A stretch of DNA of 64,000 nt from an uncultured Kordia sp. (lineage in GTDB: Bacteria; Bacteroidota; Bacteroidia; Flavobacteriales; Flavobacteriaceae), in the NCBI RefSeq assembly GCF_947489565.1, contig NZ_CANLEA010000003.1, forward strand, positions 310,001 through 374,000, in the 5' to 3' direction. Numbering within the stretch: the stretch's first letter is position 1; each line of letters opens with the position of its first letter. The notes below the pieces were generated by a model. That model did not search any database and was not told where the DNA came from. It was given only the letters and a program-made list of their open reading frames with translations. Position numbers and translations under genes: made by a program. Shown here one piece after another: positions 1-7,481 of the stretch.

Positions 1-2270
1 CGGCCATTGAACTTTTAAGAAGCAACTTCAAATCGGGAGAATTACCCAATACACGACCTGAAATTGTTGTTTTAGGATATACTCAAATTGATATTTCTAG
101 TATTTATGATGAAATAAATTCACAGCATTCAAAAAAAGAAATGAATCCACCTTTGAGAGCATTCTTTCAAAATTTTTCTTTGTTAGATAGAAAAAACAGA
201 AAAGAACCTCATATAGTCCTTTATGACAATAATATCAATATCGATCAACTAAGAACGATTTATAATTCATTAAAGTTTCCCATAACTTATGTACAAGGTC
301 CTCCTGGCACTGGAAAAACACAAACCATCCTAAATATTGTAGTGAATTGTTTGACTAACAATAAAACCTTGCTGATTTCCTCCAATAATAATATTCCAAT
401 TGATGGAATAAAGGACAAGTTGTTTTTAGGTAAATACAAAAACAAAGAGATATTATTTCCCATTATCCGACTTGGAAACAATAAACTAGTAGCTAAAGCC
501 TTAAAAAGGATAAAAGAACTATACGAATTTGAAACAAGAGATATTCCCAAAGAAAAACTCTTGTTTAATCTAAAAGAAAAATCAAAAGTAAAAAACCAAA
601 TACTTCTTGAAAAACTGAAAAATTATGAGGATAGAATTGACTTAGAACAAAACCTAGGTTTCGTTACTAGTTTATTATCAAAAGGCAGTTATTATTTACT
701 TGAACAAGAAAAGGACAAACTTGAAAGTCGATTAAACGAAATTCCTCAAACAACGGATGATAATATAAAAGGGATATTTGAGGTAATTAAAGATAATTAT
801 CAGTTGCTACAATTCTTTTACTTTGAATGTTTGAGATATATGAAGCGCTTAAAAACCAAAAAATACAGTGACCTCATTGAAATACTGTATTTAGAAGAGG
901 AAGATGAACAAATTAAAAAATTCAACAATTGGATAGCAGATGATGAAAATTTAGAAAGATTCACCAAAGTATTTCCTATAGTTTTAACAACCAACATATC
1001 ATGTCGTAGATTGGGAAGAAAATTCAAGTTTGACTTGTTAGCCATTGATGAAGCAGGACAATGTGATATTGCGACTAGCTTAATTCCGATTTCAAAATGT
1101 ACAAATATGGTTCTAATTGGTGATACAAATCAGCTAAAACCTATTGTGATTTTTGAAGAAACACGAAATGAGCAGTTAATGAAAAAATTTCAGGTTGATG
1201 AGGTTTATGATTACTTCAATAATTCAATTCTTTCTGTGTATAAGAACATCGATAATATTTCACGAAATATCCTATTAAGCTATCATTATAGATGCGGCAA
1301 AAAGATTATCAACTATTCTAATATGAGGTTTTATGAGAGTCGATTAAATCTTGAAGCTATTAAAACTCAAGGAGAAATTAAACTAATAGATGTAAATAAT
1401 GTAAATCATAAAAATAGAAACTCCCAAATAGAAGAAGCCAAGGCAATCGTTGATTATATAAAAGACAATAATTTAAAAGACGTATTTATTATTACACCTT
1501 TTAGAAATCAAGAAGAAGTCATCAATCATTATTTAAAGGTTGCAAAAGATAAAAAGGAAATAGCTGCTTCTGTTAGTTGTGGAACGATCCATAAAGTACA
1601 AGGTCAAGAAAACAAGACTATCATCATATCTACCGCAATTTCAAAAAATACATCTTCTAAAACATACGATTGGATAAAGAATAATAGTCAATTAATAAAT
1701 GTTGGAGTTACAAGAGCAAAAGAGAACTTGATTGTTGTGACAGACATGAAAGCAATTGATATTATTTCCAAAAAGGATGACGATTTATATGCTTTGATTG
1801 ATTATGTAGCAAAAAATGGAACCACAAGTGTTTCACAGAGTGTTGTAAATAAGTTTACCATTGGTTTCTCAAATGATTCAAGTTTTGAGAATGAATTTTA
1901 TCTAACTATGAATCATTATTGTTCTATTAGAGGCAGTAAATTTAGAAGGAATGTTAAGATTATTGACTTATTCCCCGAAGAAAAGAACAATGAGTTGGTA
2001 AATAAAAAAGAATTTGACGGAGTATTATATGAAGGCAATATTCCTAAAATTGTTTTTGAATTAAACGGAAGAGAACATTATTCTAGAAAAAGTACAATCA
2101 AATCTGATAAAATAAAAATGGAGCTTTTAAAAGCTAAGGGAATTAAACTACTTTTTATCCCAAATCAATATGTGAAACATTACGAATTTATTAAAGAATT
2201 GATTAATAAGTTCAAAGGAGATATCTATCAAAAAACATTGTTTGATAATTACGATTCAACAAGCTCATGA
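1..2270 (+). CDS. SF1 helicase with C-terminal nuclease-like domain (5' partial)
   Basis: The reading frame is open from the window edge (first full codon at base 3), so the start lies upstream; the Met at 141 is internal. A Walker A motif (GPPGTGKT, about residues 53-60 counted from that Met) and a Walker B DEAGQ near 303 mark a DNA2/NAM7/UPF1-type superfamily 1 helicase. The late motifs for Q-x-x-E and 'GVTRAKENLIVVTD' are also present. The last ~110 residues contain FDG...VFELNG-x-EHY...K, which resembles the DUF2726/Vsr-like PD-(D/E)XK nuclease fold found fused to such helicases. Helicase-nuclease fusions of this type are common in bacterial defence loci, but the missing 5' part prevents a system assignment. 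Confidence 0.85.
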   Translation, partial: AIELLRSNFKSGELPNTRPEIVVLGYTQIDISSIYDEINSQHSKKEMNPPLRAFFQNFSLLDRKNRKEPHIVLYDNNINIDQLRTIYNSLKFPITYVQGPPGTGKTQTILNIVVNCLTNNKTLLISSNNNIPIDGIKDKLFLGKYKNKEILFPIIRLGNNKLVAKALKRIKELYEFETRDIPKEKLLFNLKEKSKVKNQILLEKLKNYEDRIDLEQNLGFVTSLLSKGSYYLLEQEKDKLESRLNEIPQTTDDNIKGIFEVIKDNYQLLQFFYFECLRYMKRLKTKKYSDLIEILYLEEEDEQIKKFNNWIADDENLERFTKVFPIVLTTNISCRRLGRKFKFDLLAIDEAGQCDIATSLIPISKCTNMVLIGDTNQLKPIVIFEETRNEQLMKKFQVDEVYDYFNNSILSVYKNIDNISRNILLSYHYRCGKKIINYSNMRFYESRLNLEAIKTQGEIKLIDVNNVNHKNRNSQIEEAKAIVDYIKDNNLKDVFIITPFRNQEEVINHYLKVAKDKKEIAASVSCGTIHKVQGQENKTIIISTAISKNTSSKTYDWIKNNSQLINVGVTRAKENLIVVTDMKAIDIISKKDDDLYALIDYVAKNGTTSVSQSVVNKFTIGFSNDSSFENEFYLTMNHYCSIRGSKFRRNVKIIDLFPEEKNNELVNKKEFDGVLYEGNIPKIVFELNGREHYSRKSTIKSDKIKMELLKAKGIKLLFIPNQYVKHYEFIKELINKFKGDIYQKTLFDNYDSTSS

Positions 2271-2459
2271 AGGCTTTAGTAAATAAAATCTTTAGAATAA
2301 TAAAGTTCAATCATTAACAATAAGATGGTCTCGTTAGAAAATGATTTGCATGAATCATTGTTAAGAAAACTTTTTAAAGTAGAAGTTAAACTTTCGTAAA
2401 TGATATTAAAGCACTGTCCTAATTACAAGGAAGTGATCACTGCTTGAAGAATAATTCAT

Positions 2460-2523
2460 AATCGATAATTCGATAATCATCGATGACTTTTGTTGTATTG
2501 TCAATTTTTCCCTTATAGATTTG
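2460..2523 (+). promoter_or_regulatory. Operator palindrome plus promoter of GG-leader peptide 1
   Basis: A 25-bp imperfect palindrome built on ATCGATAA half sites occupies 2460-2484 and matches 24 of 25 bases at 3232-3256. Eight bases later comes TTG (2493-2495), a 20-bp spacer, and TAGATTTG (2516-2523), a full match to the Bacteroidota consensus TTG-N17/23-TAnnTTTG. The ATG follows 31 bases after the -7 box. An operator just upstream of the -33 box is the expected site for an AraC-type activator; the neighbouring regulator (3270-5030) is the natural candidate. Confidence 0.65.
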
Positions 2524-2554
2524 ATGCAATTACTAATTATAAAATTTAATAATT

Positions 2555-2800
2555 ATGAAAAAAAAAGATCTTAAAAACTTAAAGCTTAACAAAACATCAA
2601 TTTCTAGTCTTGAAGTACAAAATTCAATTTATGGAGGTTTTAAAACAGAGTCTTGTGTACCTTTAGGAATATGTTGCCCAACGCATGATGCGAATTGTCC
2701 TGATCCGTCTGCTGATGGAACTTGCGGCGGTGGAGGCACAACAGCAACTCAAGTAACATGTCCACAAACAATATCTTGCCCTGGAAATGGAATTTGTTAA
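2555..2800 (+). CDS. GG-leader small peptide 1 (Cys-rich, RiPP/lanthipeptide-like precursor)
   Basis: 81 residues. The N-terminal half has the Bacteroidota leader pattern MKK...L-x-L-x-K-x-x-I...I-x-GG ('SIYGGF', GG near residues 27-28). After GG comes a core rich in Cys (nine Cys), Thr, Ser, Pro and Gly, including a GGGG run. Such leaders occur on peptides annotated as class I lanthipeptides or rSAM-modified peptides and are usually cut after GG by C39-peptidase ABC exporters. No modification enzyme or exporter gene lies in the window, so modification is unproven. It has its own operator/promoter upstream and a strong terminator downstream. The TPR-AraC regulator is the nearest regulatory gene. 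Confidence 0.75.
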   Translation: MKKKDLKNLKLNKTSISSLEVQNSIYGGFKTESCVPLGICCPTHDANCPDPSADGTCGGGGTTATQVTCPQTISCPGNGIC

Positions 2801-2825
2801 TCCTTCCAAAAGGAGTTAAAAAATT

Positions 2826-2862
2826 AAAGCCTGTTATTTATTCAAATAGCAGGCTTTTTTTT
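2826..2862 (+). terminator. Rho-independent terminator of peptide 1
   Basis: A long hairpin (outer stem AAAGCCTG/CAGGCTTT, inner A/T stem, loop ATTC) is followed by a run of T. It ends the monocistronic peptide 1 transcript. Confidence 0.85.
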
Positions 2863-2876
2863 ATGATACTAAATGA

Positions 2877-3167
2877 TTAGATTCCATCTACAGGATCTAC
2901 ACCACAAGTAATAACCGAGTTTCCGCCTTGTTCACGCGTTTGTTGCGTAGTTTGATTTGCGGTAGTAGTGCAACTAGTTTCATCGGTATTACAATTCGTT
3001 TCATTAGTATTACAGTCATCAGTAGCTAGCGAAGTATTACATGTCTGGTAAGCTGTTGGATTGGTATTCGAATCCGTAATAGTGCCTCCTTTTATACTAT
3101 ATAAGTTATTATAGTTAATCTTTGCAATCTTACTCTTTTGCAAACTTAATTTTCGTTGTTTCTTCAT
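2877..3167 (-). CDS. GG-leader small peptide 2 (Thr/Cys/Asn-rich core)
   Basis: 96 residues. The leader, with 'KLSLQKSKIAKI' then 'SIKGGT', follows the same pattern as peptides 1 and 3. The core after GG is low in charge and dominated by Thr, Asn, Cys and Ser, with a repeating pattern of N-T-x-E/D-T-x-C spacing (CNTNETNC, CNTDETSC). Ser/Thr plus Cys are lanthionine substrates, but no LanB/LanC gene is visible here. It lies directly downstream of the TPR-AraC regulator on the same strand, separated by the shared palindrome. A signalling peptide, bacteriocin or surface peptide are all possible. Confidence 0.7.
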   Translation of the reverse strand: MKKQRKLSLQKSKIAKINYNNLYSIKGGTITDSNTNPTAYQTCNTSLATDDCNTNETNCNTDETSCTTTANQTTQQTREQGGNSVITCGVDPVDGI

Positions 3168-3193
3168 TGCAATATAGTTTTAATATTAAGTTA

Positions 3194-3260
3194 GTAAAGT
3201 AACCTCTGAATAGTTTATTACAAAAAAATACAATCGATAATTCGATAATTATCGATTGTA
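3194..3260 (-). promoter_or_regulatory. Palindrome and promoter of peptide 2 (also regulator terminator)
   Basis: A perfect 12-bp inverted repeat with an 8-base loop spans 3229-3260; its 3232-3256 part is nearly identical to the element in front of peptide 1. On the minus strand it is followed by a T run, so it can terminate the regulator transcript. It also sits 8 bp before TTG (3223-3221) and N19-TACTTTAC (3201-3194), the same geometry as at peptide 1. The -7 box is a weak match (last two bases differ from consensus). A dual role as terminator and operator is inferred. Confidence 0.55.
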
Positions 3261-3269
3261 TTTAGAAAA

Positions 3270-5030
3270 CTATGCCTGTTTTTTATTTATACTCGTAATA
3301 TAATACGAAGGATAAATTCCAGTGTTTTTCACAAAGGCTCTTGAAAAGGTATCGGATGACTTAAATCCAGATTCTTCTGCGATTGATTTAATATCATATG
3401 ATCGAAATACTTTATCATCTTTTAATCTTTGTAATGCATAATTGATTCGAAGTCCTCTTATATAATCTACAAATTTTTGTTGCTTATGAGAATGGATCAC
3501 TTTTGACAAATAGGCTTTATTAGTTTTTACCTTTTTAGCGACAAATCCTAAATCACAACTCTTATCTAGGAACAATTTGTTCTGTTCAAACTTCTCTAAC
3601 TCTTCTATAATTTGGGCTGCTTTTTCATTGTCTATGGTAAGACCTTTGGAAGTATTTGGTTTTGAAACTGCTTCGGTTTTCTTACTTTCCAATTGCATCA
3701 TTAACTTTTCAAAAGTCAGCTTGTTTTTTCGTTGTTGTTTTCTGTAAAACAAGAAAAACATAGCGAACAATGTGGTAAGTATAACAATGATAATAATAGC
3801 TTTTGTATATCTATTTTTGTCTTTTTTTGAAGTATTTGTCAATGTTTTTATTTCAGAATTCAAAAGAGCTATGTCATATTTCTTATGAATTTCTTGCCGT
3901 ACAGTTTCGTTAATATGTTTGTTTATACGATCGTTTTCAATATATAAGTTTTGATACTTTAAGATATTTACGGAGTCTTGACGTTCTTTATAAATTTGCG
4001 CCAAAGTGTAATAAGTACCTTGTAAAGTTGGATAATTAATATTATTCTTTTTTGAGATAGAATCTATTTTTTTCAGATATGTAATTGCGATGTCAATCTG
4101 ATTCAATTTTCGATGACTAAGCCCTTTATAATAATATGCGGAGGTTAATAAACTAGGATGATTTAACTTCTTGATTTTCTCTATAGATGTCCTTAATTTT
4201 TCTATAGCTTCATCAAATAGTCCTTTTTCATAACTAATCATCCCTTCTCCATTTATAAAATAAATATTCCCAATTACATCATTGTCTTTTAAAGTTTCGT
4301 GATATCCGAGAAGATTATAGATAGATGCAGAATCTAATAATTGTTGCTTTTTTGAATTGGTCTTAGCTTTATCGGCCTTTCGAATGTATACATTACTAAG
4401 CGTCATTAATGTATTTGTGTAGAAATACAAACCGAATTCTTTTTTTCTAATCTCTTTAGAAACATCTTTGGAACGATGATAATTCTTTACTAAAATTTGC
4501 AGTGCCTCATCCTGATTTCCCAACTCACTTTTGATTAATGCTATATTATGGGAAATATCATTTATCATTAGCTTATGTGATGTTTTTTTATAGTATTTAA
4601 GTGCTTCTAAATATGCCTTCACAGCATTTTCATAATCTCCATTGTGATATCTTATTCTACCATTCATAAAAAAGCCTTGCGCTGTTAAATCTTCATTATT
4701 AATAGATTTAGCAAGTTCAATTGCATTTTCAATATAACTTATAGCAGCAGTATGATTTCCTTGACGATTTTCTAACGAAGCTAATAATATACTAGTCTCT
4801 GAAAGATGATAACTATTTTTAGCTTTTGTGGCATTAGAAAGCATTTTATTTAAATAAGTACGAGCAGAAATCGTATCATCAGATATAACATTATGATATA
4901 ATGATTTGAGTTTTTGATGTGAATAACCTGTCAAAGAATCTCCTTCTTGAGAAAAACTAGATAGTGAACATATCAAAAAGCAATACAAGAGAAATTTGGA
5001 TGAAAATTTAGAGAAGGGATGTATAAGCAT
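3270..5030 (-). CDS. Membrane-bound TPR-AraC transcriptional regulator
   Basis: 586 residues. Order: signal peptide (residues ~1-28, ending SFSQ), a run of TPR repeats (~35-380), one transmembrane helix near 410-430, a short coiled linker, then an AraC/HTH_18 domain (~480-580, ending 'GFKSSDTFSRAFVKNTGIYPS'). This places the TPRs in the periplasm and the DNA-binding domain in the cytoplasm, a one-component receptor layout common in Flavobacteria. Peptide 2 lies just downstream on the same strand and peptide 1 beyond it. I infer that it binds the ATCGAT palindromes before both peptides. The ligand is unknown; an exported peptide is plausible because TPR domains bind peptides in RRNPP regulators. 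Confidence 0.85.
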   Translation of the reverse strand: MLIHPFSKFSSKFLLYCFLICSLSSFSQEGDSLTGYSHQKLKSLYHNVISDDTISARTYLNKMLSNATKAKNSYHLSETSILLASLENRQGNHTAAISYIENAIELAKSINNEDLTAQGFFMNGRIRYHNGDYENAVKAYLEALKYYKKTSHKLMINDISHNIALIKSELGNQDEALQILVKNYHRSKDVSKEIRKKEFGLYFYTNTLMTLSNVYIRKADKAKTNSKKQQLLDSASIYNLLGYHETLKDNDVIGNIYFINGEGMISYEKGLFDEAIEKLRTSIEKIKKLNHPSLLTSAYYYKGLSHRKLNQIDIAITYLKKIDSISKKNNINYPTLQGTYYTLAQIYKERQDSVNILKYQNLYIENDRINKHINETVRQEIHKKYDIALLNSEIKTLTNTSKKDKNRYTKAIIIIVILTTLFAMFFLFYRKQQRKNKLTFEKLMMQLESKKTEAVSKPNTSKGLTIDNEKAAQIIEELEKFEQNKLFLDKSCDLGFVAKKVKTNKAYLSKVIHSHKQQKFVDYIRGLRINYALQRLKDDKVFRSYDIKSIAEESGFKSSDTFSRAFVKNTGIYPSYYITSINKKQA

Positions 5031-5195
5031 ATATTTTGTCGATAAATTTTTTAAGTATTGGTTACGAAATTAAACGATAAAACAACAAAGGCAGCGTGCA
5101 CTTTAGCAGTACAGTACTGAATCTCACAAATCTACTGAATTATTGATCAACAAAATTTTCAGACTATTCTAAAACTAAAAAATGGACAAAAAACT

Positions 5196-5429
5196 CAAAT
5201 AAGGACAATACAGCAACTTTGAAATATAACTTAAAGACTAAAAGAAAAACTAGAAAAGATTCAAGAACGATATGCAATAGGCGAAATCGACACAGTTATT
5301 TACAATAAGTTTTCTAAAAAGTTTACAGAAGAAATCTAGAAAATAGAAAACGAAATTAGCAAAATGTATTTTGAACCAAAAAAAGAATGGACAAAAAAGC
5401 AAAAATGCTAATTTGTCCATTTTAGTAGC
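5196..5429 (+). pseudogene. Decayed 3' end of a serine recombinase gene
   Basis: This stretch aligns with 36785-37232, the coiled-coil C-terminal part of the intact recombinase. It carries a one-base frameshift near 5240, an in-frame TAG at 5337-5339 where the intact gene has ATGGAT, and an internal deletion that joins two TTTTGAA repeats (microhomology) and removes ~200 bp. It marks an older or partner recombinase at the left end of the island. The preceding 5031-5195 shows no gene; it holds the upstream region of the AraC regulator and a stray copy of the ATGGACAAA half-repeat. Confidence 0.8.
5369..5429 (+). repeat. Left att-like direct repeat of the island
   Basis: 61 bp matching 37172-37232 with five mismatches, ending in TTTAGTAGC. 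Inside is the inverted repeat ATGGACAAA...TTTGTCCAT, a plausible recombinase-binding dyad (or recombinase terminator). Immediately beyond, the sequence diverges (CCCAAG here, the tRNA gene on the right). Confidence 0.7.
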
Positions 5430-5534
5430 CCCAAGTTTTCTAAAATCGAACTTTTTGATTGAAGATTTACAAAAAATTAGTCTGTTTGTTGAAGAACATG
5501 CTGCATTATTAATAGCTTCCTAAAACTACCTATA

Positions 5535-7364
5535 ATGCAACAAGATCATAACTTTACGGCAACTGGTCATAATGGTAGTGGGCTAATCATCATTAAAGAT
5601 CAAATTCCAAAGAAAACTTCTCGTCCATATATCCTTAGTGAAGATCGATTAGAGATGCTAAAGCGTTACAGGAAATATGTAAACGGTTATAATGATTTAG
5701 TTAAAGAACGAAATAAAGCCATTTTAGCTTACAATAAAAGTGTTGTTGAATTTATTGAAACTAACAATCTAAAAAAACAAGCAGCTATAGCTAAATCTAA
5801 TTTTGACAATAGATCACACAAAGGAATTAAAACCAAATGGTATGCTACCAAGAATTATAATTCGCTTGTTGAATCTCAAAATGGAAATATGTTATTACTT
5901 CCAAAAAGGAAGTATCAAAAAGTTAGCGCCATGCATGAACGAACTTTTGAAGTTATTCTATGGCAGTATGGAAATCAGTTGACTGATTTACGCAATCATT
6001 TAAAGACTTTAGATACAAAGCTTGGAGTTAACTTTCCAAAGGTCAGAATAACATCTACAGGAATCTCCAATTTAACAAATGATGGACAGCCTAGAATATT
6101 ATACACTTCTCGTACTGTTCAAAATCATATCTATAGATTAAGAGATGCAGGAATCATAATTGATTATACCTTTCACGGAACTAAAAAACCTGTTAATTTC
6201 TTCATCAATACAGCAATCTTCTGCATACATGAAAAATCATTAACTACTAATGAAAATCAATCCGTTACATATTTTTTAACGAAAAAAGTTCGTGATAAAA
6301 GTGAAGATACAAGAACATTTACTAAAGAAATAATAAAGAAAGTAGGGAATGTTGATAACCATTCCCAAGAAGCGGAAGTGAATTCTTTTGCCGTTGGCAA
6401 AAACAAGAACACTTACAAGATCACCAAAGAGGATGAACCCTTAAAAACTTCCAAGCAGAACTTTGAAAACTACAAGAGCATTTACAAGAACACCAAAGAG
6501 GATGAACCTATAAATTTCTCCGAGCAGAACTCTGAAAATTACAAGAACAACAACAAGATCACCGAACAGGATAAACATCAAAAAAAATCAAATCAGAACG
6601 CAGACAAACTAGGCGGCGGCGAAAATTTTCCAAAAAATCATCTATCAGAGTATTTACGTAATCAAATTCTACATAGATCAGAGTTACTACAAGCTCTTAC
6701 AGAGCATCATTATGATGAGTATAGCTTTTCTGCATCAAATATGAATCGTCGTTTAGAGAGCGAAGCTATCAATGGTGCTATGTCAAGAGAAGAATTTAGA
6801 GAATTATTATTACAGTTATTTCTAAAGATGGCTGCACCTATTTGGAAAGATATGAATGTGTATTACGGTAGTTGGCACAATGCCTATATTCAAATCGATG
6901 ATGAATACTTACAAAACCCAAATGGTAGTATTCCAAAGAAAGAAACCTTGTTGTATATGTTTGGCTTTCTCGTATATAGGATAAACCGTGCGAAGCGATT
7001 CTTTAAAAGCAAAGAGCAATACAAAATTTATTTTCCGTGTATATATTTTGATGCTACTAGAAAAAAAGCAAATGAGGGTGGTTTTACTTATACATTAGAA
7101 TGGCTCAAACAATATCAAAAGTACAAAGATATGCGTGCAACGAGAAAACAACAGAATGCAACAAAAGCAGGTGCACGCCGCAAACAACAAACCAACGAGG
7201 AAAAAATACGTAAACAAATCAAGTTATACCTAAAAGGAGCTATTACTCTACCTCAAGTCTATAACTATATAGAAACTAATAGAGGAATTCCGAATTATTT
7301 TGTTGGTGAAGTGCCTAGAATTTTGAACATACTTACGAATAAAGAGTTTGAATTGTATGTGTAG
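5535..7364 (+). CDS. Unrecognised island protein with winged-helix-like segment
   Basis: 609 residues, mostly basic and soluble. Residues ~190-230 ('SRTVQNHIYRLRDAGIIIDY' followed by a wing-like strand pair) look like a winged helix-turn-helix. Residues ~285-350 hold three imperfect ~28-residue repeats around 'KITKEDEP...Q-N-ENYK'. The C-terminal ~240 residues are helical with a Lys/Arg-rich tract near 535-560. It is the first gene inside the left island boundary, a place where replication or DNA-processing proteins are often found. A replication-initiator or regulatory role is possible, but I do not recognise the family. Confidence 0.6.
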   Translation: MQQDHNFTATGHNGSGLIIIKDQIPKKTSRPYILSEDRLEMLKRYRKYVNGYNDLVKERNKAILAYNKSVVEFIETNNLKKQAAIAKSNFDNRSHKGIKTKWYATKNYNSLVESQNGNMLLLPKRKYQKVSAMHERTFEVILWQYGNQLTDLRNHLKTLDTKLGVNFPKVRITSTGISNLTNDGQPRILYTSRTVQNHIYRLRDAGIIIDYTFHGTKKPVNFFINTAIFCIHEKSLTTNENQSVTYFLTKKVRDKSEDTRTFTKEIIKKVGNVDNHSQEAEVNSFAVGKNKNTYKITKEDEPLKTSKQNFENYKSIYKNTKEDEPINFSEQNSENYKNNNKITEQDKHQKKSNQNADKLGGGENFPKNHLSEYLRNQILHRSELLQALTEHHYDEYSFSASNMNRRLESEAINGAMSREEFRELLLQLFLKMAAPIWKDMNVYYGSWHNAYIQIDDEYLQNPNGSIPKKETLLYMFGFLVYRINRAKRFFKSKEQYKIYFPCIYFDATRKKANEGGFTYTLEWLKQYQKYKDMRATRKQQNATKAGARRKQQTNEEKIRKQIKLYLKGAITLPQVYNYIETNRGIPNYFVGEVPRILNILTNKEFELYV

Positions 7365-7481
7365 ACAAAATTATTAATTGTTCTAATTCTTAACACAATT
7401 CTGTAATATTTAGTAACTATTCACAACATAATGTAAAAAACAAAGTATAAGAAAAGACCTCTTTATTGTAGTATGAAAATC

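Noticed and set aside
141-143. Met at 141 as the true helicase start
   Set aside because: The frame is open to the window edge with sensible coding sequence upstream, so the gene is 5' truncated by the window.
5099-5125. Third copy of the att core (CACTTTAGCAG)
   Set aside because: Only about ten bases match and no recombinase-like sequence precedes it; it could be chance.
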